Source: JBGVSA01 sp041807905
Lineage (GTDB): Bacteria; Pseudomonadota; Gammaproteobacteria; Burkholderiales; Rhodocyclaceae
Assembly (NCBI RefSeq): GCF_041807905.1
Contig: NZ_JBGVSA010000010.1
Coordinates: forward strand, 98,565 to 162,564
Reading direction: 5' to 3'
DNA: 64,000 bases
Shown piece by piece: positions 1-9,493 of this stretch. Within the stretch, counting starts at the first letter, position 1; the number at the start of each line of letters is the position of its first letter. The position numbers and the translations under genes are program-made. The notes under the pieces are model-generated. The model worked only from the letters and a program-made list of their open reading frames with translations, made no database searches and was not told the origin of the DNA.

Positions 1-1
1 C

Positions 2-433
2 GAACCTTTCCGCGTGCTGATGCCTGCGACCCATCCGTGGGCCGCGCAGGAAGAAATCTCTACCGCGACCTTGCAGGAAGAACCTCTTCTGCTTCTGGGG
101 GCCGGGAACTGCTTCCGCGACCAGGTACTGGAGGTCTGCCCGCGCTGTGCCCATGGTACGGGCCTGCAAAAGACCCTTGAGGGCAGTTCGCTCGAAACCA
201 TCCGCCTCATGGTTGCGACTGGATTGGGCGTGACGGTATTGCCCAGTTCGGCGGCCGATTCGCAGCATGCTGGTGCCAATGACCTGGTGTCGGTGCGTCG
301 CTTCGCTGCGCCGGAACCGAGTCGCCGTGTCGCGCTGGCGTGGCGCGTGACCTACCCGCGAACCAAGGTCATCGACTTGCTGCGCGCCTGCATTCTCGAA
401 AGCGAATTGCCCGGCGTTACGCCCGTCGGTTGA
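2..433 (+). CDS. oxyR: OxyR-type peroxide-sensing LysR regulator, C-terminal part
   Basis: The reading frame is open from base 2, so the gene is cut by the window edge and only about 143 C-terminal residues remain. They form the effector-binding half of a LysR-type regulator. The stretch GNCFRDQVLEVC has two cysteines separated by eight residues, the same spacing as the redox pair C199/C208 of E. coli OxyR. It is followed by the OxyR-like segment SLETIRLMVATGLGVTVLP. In the family, peroxide forms a disulfide between these cysteines and switches on catalase and peroxidase genes. The DNA-binding domain and promoter lie outside the window. The cysteine motif makes the OxyR call strong. Confidence 0.9.
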   Translation, partial: EPFRVLMPATHPWAAQEEISTATLQEEPLLLLGAGNCFRDQVLEVCPRCAHGTGLQKTLEGSSLETIRLMVATGLGVTVLPSSAADSQHAGANDLVSVRRFAAPEPSRRVALAWRVTYPRTKVIDLLRACILESELPGVTPVG

Positions 434-762
434 TATTGCAGAGCAGCATATGCTGTGCAGATAGACTGAAATGAATGGCGTCTTTATGGCGCCATTAAAA
501 AGTTCTAAGAGCCCTCCTTCCCGCAATGCCCGTTTGGCATCATGCCCGGTGCATAAGGACGTTTTCTTTTAAGTGTTTGAATTTTAAAAACAATAAGTCC
601 GAACGCGAGCATTTCGTTCTCGCCGGACGGCGCCCGTATTAAAAGCGCCTTATAGAAAAATCAAACACTCGAATTGGGCAGCGCCTGGGCCGATCCGTAC
701 TATTGGTGCTACGCACAACGCGTACAAAACCCTTAACCAATAGTCACCGAAAGGCTTTTATC
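434..762. other. AT-rich intergenic region with inverted repeats
   Basis: No coding region is visible. The stretch is clearly richer in A and T than its surroundings. A perfect 9-base inverted repeat pairs AGTGTTTGA (572-580) with TCAAACACT (661-669), and a smaller hairpin, AATGGCG (474-480) with CGCCATT (490-496), lies just after oxyR but has no T-run. The region presumably contains the promoter and leader of the following small gene; no convincing -35/-10 pair was identified. Confidence 0.4.
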
Positions 763-951
763 ATGGCACCGACCTTCAACTTCTTCGACCGTCTCGCTAC
801 CCGCCGTTCCTACGAAGGCGCTGAAGAGCGCGAACGCGCTGGCTTCGTCGCCGAGCTGACCCACGTCAGCGATGCCATGCCGGGTACCCTCGGCCTGCAA
901 CACGCAGAAGCGCAAATTGCGCGCGCGATGTTGTTCAACAACCTGGTCTGA
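763..951 (+). CDS. small protein of unknown function (62 aa)
   Basis: A 62-residue soluble protein beginning MAPTFNFFDRLATRRSYEG. The ATG at 763 is chosen because AAAGG (750-754) lies upstream and because the longer frame from 703 extends into the AT-rich leader. The middle is rich in Arg and Glu; there is no signal peptide or membrane segment, and I recognise no family. A GC-rich hairpin follows the stop codon, which fits a monocistronic gene. Codon use matches the rest of the window. No function is proposed. Confidence 0.6.
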   Translation: MAPTFNFFDRLATRRSYEGAEERERAGFVAELTHVSDAMPGTLGLQHAEAQIARAMLFNNLV

Positions 952-978
952 TCGTCCCCTTGTGACGGTTAATGGTGT

Positions 979-1003
979 AAGGCCCGCCCTGGCGGCGGGT
1001 CTT
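979..1003 (+). terminator. possible hairpin terminator after the 62-aa gene
   Basis: AAGGCCCGCC (979-988) pairs with GGCGGGTCTT (994-1003) around a 5-base loop, with one G-T pair. The downstream T-run is weak, so termination is an inference from position and stem strength. Confidence 0.45.
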
Positions 1004-1309
1004 GTCCATTTGCCGATCCCCGCCTGACCCGCCGATCGCGCTGGTCACCGAGCCGCAAGCGCTCATATTACCTCCTATCGTTTTCCCTCTTGCTGGAATC
1101 CCTAGCGACCCTGATGGGTTGAAGCAGACTTCATTTAACCGATTGTTTTGTCGAAAAATCTTACGGTCATTCCCTTCCAGAAGGGGTTGTGACCGGTCAT
1201 TCGGGTAATTCCGCGCTGCCGCAAACCCCTATGCAAATGACTTCCATCACGGTCGTAAAGTCAGACAAGGCTGATCGATCCTGATCGGCCGAACCCTTGG
1301 GAGAGCATC
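1004..1309. other. intergenic region, no gene seen
   Basis: About 300 bp between two small genes. One short frame exists at the 5' part (1002-1208) but lacks a ribosome binding site and a protein-like composition. The end of the region supplies GGGAGAG just before the next ATG. Confidence 0.4.
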
Positions 1310-1510
1310 ATGGCAAGCAAGGATCCGCGAACCGCAATCGTCAAAGACCAATCATTCGCCGCGCACGGCACGTACGTCAGCGAGGACGACCTTGAGCGCG
1401 ACGGATACCTGGCCGAACTCCGTGCTCAGCAGCGACGCAAGAGTGGCCGGGTCGACAATCCTGTCCAGGATATGCACGTGTCGCACTATGAGTGGTGGCC
1501 GTTGACCTGA
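1310..1510 (+). CDS. small hypothetical protein (66 aa)
   Basis: A 66-residue, highly charged, soluble protein beginning MASKDPRTAIVKDQSF and ending with aromatic residues (HYEWWPLT). The ATG at 1310 follows a good ribosome binding site, GGGAGAG. No signal peptide, membrane helix or known motif was recognised. The start signal and ordinary codon use support it as a real gene. Function unknown. Confidence 0.55.
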   Translation: MASKDPRTAIVKDQSFAAHGTYVSEDDLERDGYLAELRAQQRRKSGRVDNPVQDMHVSHYEWWPLT

Positions 1511-1702
1511 CGCCGGGCGTTTGCGGCGCGGGCTCCATCCGCGCCGCCCGTCCTGCCACCCATTTGCCATAAGAGGCCCGTCAGCGTCATCTTCTGTCCG
1601 ATTCCTGCGTTTTGACATACAACTGAAACTGTTGGGTGTTCACGCGGACAAAGCCATAGAGCTGCGTTCATTGGCTGCGCGGATTGGATGGAGGAATGCA
1701 CC

Positions 1703-2527
1703 GTGCTTGGTCATAGTCCCTCTTCTTTGCCCTGGCGAATCGAGGATCTGGATTTTTCGAGCATCGACCGATCATGCATTCGCCATGATCGGGACATGCT
1801 GTATCTGCTGGCGGCCTCGTCTTTCATCGAAATCGCTTCGGATACTTACGCGGCGAACCTCGCCGAATACTTCGAGGGCGATCCAGAAGTGGTTGCCTGG
1901 CTATCCGGGCACTGGGAAAAGGAAGAAGTCCAGCACGGCCGCGCCCTGCGTGCCTATGTGAATCGAGTGTGGCCCGAATTCGACTGGCAGGCTGCCTACG
2001 ACGGTTTCTTTGCCGAATACTCGAAACTGTGCACGGTCGATGAGTTCGAGCCCAGCCGTGGGCTCGAGATGGCTGCGCGCTGCGTCGTCGAGACGGGGAC
2101 CTCGACGTACTACCGTGCCATCTACGACCTGACCGAAGAACCCTTCCTGCGCCAACTCGTCACGCATATCCGCAGTGATGAAGTGCGCCACTACAAGCAC
2201 TTCTACCGCTACTTCAACCGCTACAACGACATCGAGCGCAACAGCCGCCGTCGCGTTGCCGGCACCATCGGCCGGCGCCTGGTCGAGGCGCGCAAGAGCG
2301 ACGCCGAGATCGGTCTTTGGCATGCCTTCAATCATTGCCATCCGAACGAAGCGCGTGACGGCAAGGCTTTTGCCGATCTGCTCACGCGCGTCAACCGCCG
2401 TGTGCGCCGCAGCTATCCCATCCCGCAAGCCGTGAAAATGCTGCTCAAGCCGTTGCGCCTACCGTCGATGTTCGCGTCCATTCACATGCCGATCGCATTT
2501 GTTGTGCGGTGCTTCATCCTGCGCTGA
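1703..2527 (+). CDS. ferritin-like diiron-fold protein
   Basis: A protein of about 274 residues with a ferritin-like four-helix layout. The segment WEKEEVQHGR and the later DEVRHYKHF are the paired E..H metal-ligand motifs of diiron proteins such as desaturase and ferritin-like families. A GTG start at 1703 is preferred because GGAGG at 1690-1694 sits eight bases upstream; an in-frame ATG at 1688 (five residues longer) overlaps that site. The C-terminus is hydrophobic. The substrate cannot be told from sequence; an oxygenase/desaturase-like or iron-binding role is inferred from the fold. It converges with the BCCT gene, with only 4 bp between stop codons. Confidence 0.75.
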   Translation: MLGHSPSSLPWRIEDLDFSSIDRSCIRHDRDMLYLLAASSFIEIASDTYAANLAEYFEGDPEVVAWLSGHWEKEEVQHGRALRAYVNRVWPEFDWQAAYDGFFAEYSKLCTVDEFEPSRGLEMAARCVVETGTSTYYRAIYDLTEEPFLRQLVTHIRSDEVRHYKHFYRYFNRYNDIERNSRRRVAGTIGRRLVEARKSDAEIGLWHAFNHCHPNEARDGKAFADLLTRVNRRVRRSYPIPQAVKMLLKPLRLPSMFASIHMPIAFVVRCFILR

Positions 2528-2531
2528 CGAC

Positions 2532-4046
2532 TCAGATCAGCTTGCGGATCTTGCGTCGCAGTTCGCGTTCGGCCTTTTCCATGCGGTCGGCTTCCTGCGC
2601 AAGCTCGCGCCATAGCGAGTACGCCATCAGTGCGATGACGATCGCAAACGGCAGGGCAATCACGATTGTTGCCGTCTGGATGGCTTCCAGGCCACCGACC
2701 AGCAACAGGCTGATCGCAATGAGCGCCACCAGCACGCCCCATCCGAGCTTGAGCCTGGTCGACGGATGAGGATTGCCGTTGTCGCTCAGCATGCCCAATA
2801 CGAAGGTGGCCGAGTCGCCCGAGGTAATGAAGAAGATCGATACCAGCACGATTGCCACGACCGACAGTGCGGTCGTGAGCGGCAGTGTGGCGAACAGATC
2901 GAACATCGCGACCGACGCATCCTGAACTGCCTTTGCGGCCAGGGGCGTGGTGCCGAAGATCTCCTGGTTCAGCGCCGTTCCGCCAAACACCGAGAACCAC
3001 ATGAAACTGACCAGGCTCGGCACCAGCATCGCGCCGATCACGAACTCCCGTATCGTGCGTCCGCGCGACACGCGGGCGATGAACATGCCGACGAAGGGTG
3101 ACCACGAAATCCACCATGCCCAGTAGAACACCGTCCAGTCGGTCACCCACGGGTCGTTGCGGAACGGTGTCAAGCGCAGGCTCATGCGCACCAGTTCGGT
3201 GACATAGCCGCCGAGCGTGTTGGTGAAGGTGTCGAGAATGGCCACTGTCGGGCCGATGATGAAAACGGTCAGCGCGAAGAGCAGGGCAAGCACGAGGTTG
3301 ATGTTCGACAGCCACTTGATGCCCCGTTCCACGCCCGACATCGACGAGGTAATGAATATCGCCGTTGTGATCACGATGATCGCGATCTGCGTCGTCGGGC
3401 TGATGGGCGCGTCAAATACGCGGGCCAGGCCGCTGTTGATCTGCAGCGCGCCCATGCCGAGCGACGTTGCCACGCCGAAGGCCGTGGCAAGTGTCGCCAG
3501 CACGTCGATGGCCGCATGCCATCGACCCTGCAACCACTGCGGCAATCCTGACAGCGTTGCTTCGATGGTGCTGGGCTTGCCCAGGCGGAACTGTGCGAAA
3601 GCGATGGCGAGCGCCACGATTGAATACATCGCCCACGGATGCACCCCCCAGTGGAAGAACGTGTAGCGCATGGCCGCACCGGCCGCGTCCGCCGTCTGCG
3701 CAATCACACCCGGCGGTGGTTTGAGGAAATGCGACAGCGGCTCTGCCACGCCCCAGAAGACCAGGCCGATGCCCATGCCGGCGGCGAACAGCATTGCGAA
3801 CCACGAGCCGCGCGAGAACGCGGGCTCTTCGTCGTCGTCACCCAGCCGGATGTTCCCAAAGCGTCCAAACGCCAGACACAGGCACAGCACCACCATCGAG
3901 AACACCAGCCACAGGTAGAGCCAGCTGAAATTCTTCGAGCAGAAGGCCAGCGCGGCGTGCGTGGCAGTCGAAAGCGTGGCGGGTGAGAGCATCGCCCACG
4001 CGACGAACGCCACGATCAGCGCAAACGAGATACGACGGCTCTGCAT
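2532..4046 (-). CDS. BCCT family transporter (betaine/choline/carnitine type)
   Basis: A 504-residue inner-membrane protein with about twelve hydrophobic segments. The signature stretches GIGLVFWGVAEPLSHF and the Trp-rich FYWAWWISWSPFVGMF, followed by ISRVSRGR-like sequence (IARVSRGRTIREF), identify the BCCT family, which imports quaternary-ammonium compounds in symport with Na+ or H+. The start at 4046 (MQSRRISF) is chosen because AAAGGAG lies just upstream; eight extra residues would be added by an earlier ATG. The last residues form a charged, Glu/Arg-rich cytoplasmic tail. Substrate not determinable; osmoprotection is the common role of the family. Confidence 0.9.
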   Translation of the reverse strand: MQSRRISFALIVAFVAWAMLSPATLSTATHAALAFCSKNFSWLYLWLVFSMVVLCLCLAFGRFGNIRLGDDDEEPAFSRGSWFAMLFAAGMGIGLVFWGVAEPLSHFLKPPPGVIAQTADAAGAAMRYTFFHWGVHPWAMYSIVALAIAFAQFRLGKPSTIEATLSGLPQWLQGRWHAAIDVLATLATAFGVATSLGMGALQINSGLARVFDAPISPTTQIAIIVITTAIFITSSMSGVERGIKWLSNINLVLALLFALTVFIIGPTVAILDTFTNTLGGYVTELVRMSLRLTPFRNDPWVTDWTVFYWAWWISWSPFVGMFIARVSRGRTIREFVIGAMLVPSLVSFMWFSVFGGTALNQEIFGTTPLAAKAVQDASVAMFDLFATLPLTTALSVVAIVLVSIFFITSGDSATFVLGMLSDNGNPHPSTRLKLGWGVLVALIAISLLLVGGLEAIQTATIVIALPFAIVIALMAYSLWRELAQEADRMEKAERELRRKIRKLI

Positions 4047-4085
4047 CGAGGCTCCTTTGTCCGCGGCCAACGCCCGCGGGTCTTG

Positions 4086-5168
4086 TCAGGGCACCACCGA
4101 AAGAAAGAGAAATGCCGCAAAAATCATCAAATGGACCGTTCCCTGCAGGATCGTCGTGCGTCCGGTGCTGAGCGATATCGTGCTGACCAACAGCGTCAGC
4201 GCCAGCAGCACGGTCTCCTTGGCCTCCAGCCCCAGGATGAGTGGTTGGCCGGTGACGATGAAGATCGCGGCCACCACCGGGATGGTCAGTCCGATACTGG
4301 CCAGTGCCGACCCGAGCGCGAGATTGAGGCTTGTCTGCAGGCGATTGGCCTGTGCTGCCCGTACTGCCGCCAGCCCCTCCGGCAACAGCACCAATGCGGC
4401 GATGACGATACCGACCAGTGCCGCCGGCGCACCAGCCGAAACGACGGCCTCTTCAATGACCGGCGACAGCTTCTTGGCCAGCCCGACCACGGCAACCAGA
4501 CAGGCCATCAGCAAGACGCCGCTCTCCCAGGTCTGGCGTTTGCTTGGCGGCTTAGCGTGCGAGGTCTCGTCGCCGGCCGTGTCGTCCACCGGCAAGAAAT
4601 AATCGCGGTGGCGGATGGTTTGTACAAAAACGAACATGCCGTACAGCACGAGCGCGGCAAAGCCCGAGAAGGCCAATTGCGGCTGCGACCAGGCCGGCCC
4701 GGGCTGACTGCTCGTGTAGTTGGGCAACACCAGCGACAGCACCGACAGGGCCGCCAGGACCCCCATGGCCGACGTCGCGCCCTGGAGATGGAAATCCTGC
4801 TCACGATGGCGGATGCCCCCCAGGAGCAAGCACAGGCCGACGATGCCGGTGCACACGATCATGATGGCCGAAAACACCGTGTCACGTGCCAACGCAGCCT
4901 TTGCCGCGCCGCCGGAGATCATCACCGACACGATCAGCGCGACCTCGATAACGGTCACCGCCACCGCGAGCACCAGCGTGCCGAACGGTTCGCCGATGCG
5001 ATGCGCCACGACTTCCGCGTGGTGAACGGCGGCGAAAACCGTGCCGCCCAGAAGGATGGCCGCTATGACTGTTGCAAGCGTCGCGCCGGACGGCGTCAAC
5101 ATCGAAGCCCACGCAAGAAGGGGTACTTGCCAGGTCCATGCAGGATTAAGGGGGGCGAAGCGCGACAT
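4086..5168 (-). CDS. chaA: ChaA-type Ca2+(Na+/K+)/H+ antiporter
   Basis: A 360-residue membrane protein with two homologous hydrophobic halves. The first carries HRIGEPFGTLVLAVAVTVIE, and the second PEGLAAVRAAQANRLQ and an ISLSTGRTTILQG segment, all close to the ChaA/CaxA cation:proton antiporter family, which exports Ca2+, Na+ or K+ in exchange for protons. The start MSRFAPL at 5168 follows the purine-rich GAGAGGAGAGA; the frame stays open for 48 more codons upstream but without such a signal. The gap to the BCCT gene is 39 bp, so the two minus-strand genes may be co-transcribed. Together they suggest ion/osmotic homeostasis. Confidence 0.9.
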   Translation of the reverse strand: MSRFAPLNPAWTWQVPLLAWASMLTPSGATLATVIAAILLGGTVFAAVHHAEVVAHRIGEPFGTLVLAVAVTVIEVALIVSVMISGGAAKAALARDTVFSAIMIVCTGIVGLCLLLGGIRHREQDFHLQGATSAMGVLAALSVLSLVLPNYTSSQPGPAWSQPQLAFSGFAALVLYGMFVFVQTIRHRDYFLPVDDTAGDETSHAKPPSKRQTWESGVLLMACLVAVVGLAKKLSPVIEEAVVSAGAPAALVGIVIAALVLLPEGLAAVRAAQANRLQTSLNLALGSALASIGLTIPVVAAIFIVTGQPLILGLEAKETVLLALTLLVSTISLSTGRTTILQGTVHLMIFAAFLFLSVVP

Positions 5169-5953
5169 TCTCTCCTCTCTGCCCGGCGCCCGCGCGCTAC
5201 CGAAGCAGGACGATGGCCGGTGCGTTACTCGCGGTCGTGACGACCGATGACTGAAACATAGTATGCAGACGGCGTGACGGCTGATGTGTCTGCGTAGCGA
5301 TGCGGCATGCAATACGCCTGCTGGACGGAAGCAGGCTCCAAGACCGCTGCCGATGCGGCCTGGGCCCGTTGGTTGGGCCGTGTCGTCGGCCGGGCGTTCC
5401 CCACGATCGCAATAAATTCAATGCCAGCCGGGTTGGACGATTCTTCCCGACGCTGCCCATTATTCAAGTTGAGAAAGTGAAATTCAAATCGACTCGCTGA
5501 TCAGATTCCGCGCGACTGAGTTTATCGAAATGAATCAATGGAAAATAATGTTCGTTTTATTCGCAATAGACGCGAATTCATTTTTCGAAATAAGCCGGCG
5601 ATTTATGGTTCGAACGAATGCGTCCTGTGAAGGTTCTGGTGCATAACTAAGATGTTTCCTACTAAATCACTGAAACGATTACTGTTGTTGCCAGAATTTG
5701 ACAAACACGCCCCGTCAGACTTAATCGATGTCAACAAAAACACAGCGTGCGGACCCGTAGGATTCCCCTTCGAAAAGGCCGTCGCCACGCGGGGGCCATG
5801 AATGACGGTCGGTATGCGCCGCAATGACGGCGGGTTCCTGTTGTCTGGATCGATTCCAGGTGCGAATTAATTGTGGGCGATAGCTGGTATTCAGAATTGC
5901 TCGCCCATTCATCGCCGGTAATCGAATCGGTCCGAATATCGAGACTTACTGGC
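5169..5953. other. long intergenic region with divergent promoters
   Basis: About 785 bp without a believable gene between the divergent chaA and the EAL-domain gene. The part from about 5480 to 5720 is AT-rich and probably holds promoters. A split inverted repeat pairs AAATGAAT (5528-5535) with ATTCATTT (5576-5583). Short open frames on the minus strand here lack ribosome binding sites. Confidence 0.4.
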
Positions 5954-8071
5954 ATGAATAAAAATACCCCCCCAACTCTCTCCAACGACACGTGTTCTGA
6001 TCTGTACGGCTTGCAGGTCGACACCGCCCTCAAAGATCTGGCCTCAGCCATGGCGCCGAGCATGGATGCCATCGCAGAACGTTTCCTGTCCAGGGCAAAG
6101 GCATCCCCCTTCATCCGGTCATTGCTCGAGAGCTTTTCGGCGGATGAGACGCGTCACGTCGCGAGTGTCCTGCGCCAACACCTCGATTTCCTGCTCCAGC
6201 CGGGCTTGACCGCCGTCGCCCATCGCGACGCGGCTCGTCGCATCGGCAGCGTGCATGTGCAGCTCGGGCTCGAGCAGGACGACGCGGTTCTGTGCATTGA
6301 AGCGTTGACCAACGCCATTCGCGCAGCGGTCGATCCGGCCGTCCATGCGGAAGGCCTCGCGGTGCTGACCCATCGCCTCAACCTCGGGCTGTATCACCAG
6401 ACCGAAACGTACAACGAGGTGCGTGACGCACGCCGCGATCTCATTCTGTCGATGACGCGGGCCATTGCCGACGTCGACAGCTACGCTGGCGTCATCGACG
6501 TCGCCGTCAACATGCTGGGCGAAATCCCGAGCGTTGCCGATTGTGCCGTCGGATACCCGGATGCGCTGGGTGGGTTTCACGTCGTGGACGCCCATGGCGA
6601 GGCGGTGGCCCGCTACATGCACCAATGCTCGAAGCTCGAGCGAAGCCCCGAGGCGAGCCGTGCCTCGGAGCAGGGGCCGATCGGCTTGGCATGGAGCACC
6701 GGACAGGTGCAGCGCTCGATCAATATCTCGACCGACCCCCGCATGACCCTGTGGCGCGATTTCGCCGCTGAAGCGGGCTTTCGCTCCATGATCGCGATTC
6801 CGCTGCACGGCCCGGACGGCGCACCGATGCTCAATCTGGTGCTCTACAGCGCCATGCCCGGCGGCTATTCCGGGCCCGCGCAGCAAGACTTCATCACCCT
6901 CGTCCAAGCCTTGGTCGAACTTGCCCTGGCGCGCATCTGGCGCCAGAAAGGCTGTACCGAGAACGTGCCGTACCTCATCCGCCAGCGTTGGCAGTCGCTG
7001 CTGCGCACGGACGCGCTCGAAATGCACTTTCAGCCGTTGCTCGACCTGCGCGAGCGGCGCGTTACCAAAGTCGAAGCGCTGGCGCGACTGCGTGATGGCG
7101 ACCGCCTGCTTGGACCGGGGCAGTTTCTCGGTGCCCTGCAGCCGGAGGACTACTTTGTCCTCTACGTCCGCGGGTTGCGGCAAGTCATGACGTGGCGCGC
7201 ACGCTGGCTGCAGCAGGGCGCCGATCTGGCCGTATCGATCAACCTGCCCCCTGCGGCATTGGCCGACATCCGCTATTTCGAAGCCACGCGTGCGGCTCTC
7301 GTCGAATACGGCGGCGATCCGAGTGCCGTGACGCTCGAACTGCTCGAAAGCGGCGCATTGCCGGCGGGCGTTTCGGTACCGGAGGAGATCGAACGCTTCC
7401 GCTCGCTTGGTGTGCACATCGCGCTCGACGACCTGGGCGCCGGATATGGCAGCCTCAACCGCCTGCGTGACTTTCCCTTCGACGCCATCAAGATCGATCA
7501 GAACATCGCATCCAGCAGGGGCGGCGACCATTGGGACATGATGCGTTTCATCTACCAGCTCACGCGCCTGGGACATTCGCTGGGCAAGCCGGTGGTGATC
7601 GAAGGCGTGGAAGACGAAGATCTGCTGCAGGCGCTGCCTATTCTTGGACCCGACCTGGTGCAAGGCTACGCTGTCGCGCGCCCCATGCCGCCGGATGAGA
7701 TCGTAGGCTGGCTGGCGTCGCGCGAATCCCTTTTCGCGGGGCTGTCTTCCGAAGGGCGCCTGGCGCGACTGGCGCGCCTGTTGTTGTGGGAAGAGGGTAT
7801 CCACCTCAACGCCGAAATGGCGCGCGGCGACGGCGCACCTTCGGCGCTGTTGGCGGATATCGCAGAACGCAGGCCCGGCTACGCCGACCATTCTGTCGAC
7901 GCCAAATGCCTGTCGTGCATCTTCTCGAGCCTGCCCATACAGCCCCGCGCTTCAACGGGGCCGGACGACGATCTCGTGTCGAATCTCGTGCACGCGGCGG
8001 TATGCGCCGGCGTTGGCAGCGAACTCTACAAGGACGCACGTGCTCGCCTGATCGGCGATCTGCAAGCGTGA
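5954..8071 (+). CDS. globin-coupled sensor with GAF and EAL domains (c-di-GMP phosphodiesterase)
   Basis: A 705-residue cytoplasmic protein. Residues 1 to about 170 look like a sensor globin: RIGSVHVQLGL matches the segment with the proximal haem histidine (H101). A GAF-like domain follows (about 175-330) and then an EAL domain (about 355-600). All main catalytic motifs of active c-di-GMP phosphodiesterases are visible: EAL, SINLPP, LELLES, LDDLGAGYGS, IKID, IEGVED and VQGYAVARPM. No GGDEF domain is present. The last ~95 residues form an extra domain I do not recognise. ATG 5954 is used; an in-frame GTG at 5873 is possible, and neither has a strong ribosome binding site. Inferred role: oxygen, NO or redox input lowering c-di-GMP. 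Confidence 0.85.
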   Translation: MNKNTPPTLSNDTCSDLYGLQVDTALKDLASAMAPSMDAIAERFLSRAKASPFIRSLLESFSADETRHVASVLRQHLDFLLQPGLTAVAHRDAARRIGSVHVQLGLEQDDAVLCIEALTNAIRAAVDPAVHAEGLAVLTHRLNLGLYHQTETYNEVRDARRDLILSMTRAIADVDSYAGVIDVAVNMLGEIPSVADCAVGYPDALGGFHVVDAHGEAVARYMHQCSKLERSPEASRASEQGPIGLAWSTGQVQRSINISTDPRMTLWRDFAAEAGFRSMIAIPLHGPDGAPMLNLVLYSAMPGGYSGPAQQDFITLVQALVELALARIWRQKGCTENVPYLIRQRWQSLLRTDALEMHFQPLLDLRERRVTKVEALARLRDGDRLLGPGQFLGALQPEDYFVLYVRGLRQVMTWRARWLQQGADLAVSINLPPAALADIRYFEATRAALVEYGGDPSAVTLELLESGALPAGVSVPEEIERFRSLGVHIALDDLGAGYGSLNRLRDFPFDAIKIDQNIASSRGGDHWDMMRFIYQLTRLGHSLGKPVVIEGVEDEDLLQALPILGPDLVQGYAVARPMPPDEIVGWLASRESLFAGLSSEGRLARLARLLLWEEGIHLNAEMARGDGAPSALLADIAERRPGYADHSVDAKCLSCIFSSLPIQPRASTGPDDDLVSNLVHAAVCAGVGSELYKDARARLIGDLQA

Positions 8072-8571
8072 CCCGGGCGTAATTCGCCGCGGCGTCGCTC
8101 AATCAATGTGAACGTATCCCTTGCCGGCGCGCCTGGCTTCGTACTCGCTGCGTCGGCCTCATGCATTGGCTGGCGTGAAAGGCGCGATCGGAACGTCGAG
8201 CAAGCTCGCCACGAATCGTGTGATCCGATGAAAGACTGGTTCGCATGGCGGAGCCGAGTCGACGGCAATTTGCATACCGCTGTGCCCCACAGCGGAAAGA
8301 ACGCAGCGCTCCAATCAGCCACATATTGTGTACGTAGTGTCGTTCTGCGCGCGGCGTGCTCTTTGAGGGGGGCGATTTGTCCATTGGCTTGACATATACC
8401 AAGCGCGTTGCAAGAGCTGTCAACGATGCTCTTCCGTCGTGATCACAACCACAATGTGCGCGTCAGAAGCAACAAGCGCGACAGCGGCTGCAAGCAATGC
8501 ACCGTACGGGCATCGACCACCGAATTGAAGGAGTACAGCGGAAGACGCGCCAATTTTCCGCTCGGAGACCA
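8072..8571. other. intergenic region, no gene seen
   Basis: About 500 bp between the EAL gene and the methyltransferase. A TTGACA hexamer lies at 8389-8394, but no good -10 follows at the usual distance. The short frames here do not look like proteins. Base composition is lower in GC than both flanks. Confidence 0.4.
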
Positions 8572-9333
8572 ATGAAAGATCCATTGATTTGCCCTGTCTG
8601 TGAAGGGCGCAGTGCGTTGTTCGACGTCGTCGACTTCAACAAGTCGTGCGAGATGGGAGACGGCGTGCCTCCGGTCCCCAGTGGGATCGCAATCTACTAT
8701 GCACGCTGTTCCGCATGTGACTTCTGTTTCGCCCCCGACATGATGGCGTGGACGAAGGAAGAACTCTCTCGTCGCGTCTACAACGATGAGTATCACCTCG
8801 CTGATCCGGACTATTTGCAGCGTCGTCCTCTGATCAATGCGACATTTCTGAATGAGAGCTTTGGAGAGCGGGTGAGGGAGCTTCAAGTACGCCACCTCGA
8901 TTTTGGGGGCGGCAACGGTTTGATGTCGGCGATCCTGCGGGAGCGCGGTTGGCGGTCATGCTCCTATGATCCTTTCGGAGGCGATAGCACAATCGATCCC
9001 GCGGCTTCGTTCGACTTCGTTACGGCGTTCGAGGTGTTTGAACATTCCACCGATCCCCATATGCTGATGGAAGACCTTCGGCGCGTTCTCCGTCCAGGGG
9101 GGATTGTCTTCTTTTCGACTCTGCTAAATGACGAGAATATCCGCGCCAGTAGCCGTTTGACGTGGGCGTACGCTGCGCCGAGAAATGGTCATGTAAGCCT
9201 GTTTTCGAGAAAGAGCCTGAGTGTCCTGGCGCAGCACCATGGTTTCCGATTTGGAAGCGTCAGCAAGATCAGCCACGTTTTCTACACCGAGCCGCCAAGC
9301 TGGGCCGGCAGGATATTCGCTCCCCGACAATAA
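8572..9333 (+). CDS. zinc-ribbon class I SAM-dependent methyltransferase
   Basis: A 253-residue soluble protein. The N-terminus has two cysteine pairs (CPVC near residue 6 and CSAC further on) that form a zinc ribbon. It is followed by a Rossmann methyltransferase core: LDFGGGNGLM is motif I (SAM binding) and FDFVTAFEVFEH and LRPGGIVFFST are the usual later motifs. ATG 8572 is chosen because GGAG lies upstream and the cysteine ribbon begins immediately. The gene stands alone, between long non-coding stretches, and is visibly less GC-rich than its neighbours, which may mean acquired DNA. Such proteins often modify sugars or small molecules in surface-polysaccharide loci; no such partner is nearby and the substrate is unknown. 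Confidence 0.8.
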   Translation: MKDPLICPVCEGRSALFDVVDFNKSCEMGDGVPPVPSGIAIYYARCSACDFCFAPDMMAWTKEELSRRVYNDEYHLADPDYLQRRPLINATFLNESFGERVRELQVRHLDFGGGNGLMSAILRERGWRSCSYDPFGGDSTIDPAASFDFVTAFEVFEHSTDPHMLMEDLRRVLRPGGIVFFSTLLNDENIRASSRLTWAYAAPRNGHVSLFSRKSLSVLAQHHGFRFGSVSKISHVFYTEPPSWAGRIFAPRQ

Positions 9334-9493
9334 GCTTCTACAGCCCGGCACGTTCGGCACTGTTCAAACAGACGTCCTTGAATAGCGCCCGGTGTGCATG
9401 CCGCCAATACATGGACGTGATGGTCGCGCAACGCGACATGTCCATTCCCGTCCCTGATCTTTCGTCATGCAAGGGACTTTGGGGCGGACGAAT

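Noticed and set aside
2482..3315. 277-codon minus-strand frame
   Set aside because: It lies in another frame of the BCCT transporter gene and is Arg/His-rich noise.
4083..5240. 385-codon plus-strand frame
   Set aside because: It is antisense to chaA and reads as a His/Arg/Gln-rich shadow.
8108..8392. 94-codon frame between the EAL and methyltransferase genes
   Set aside because: No ribosome binding site and no recognisable protein pattern.
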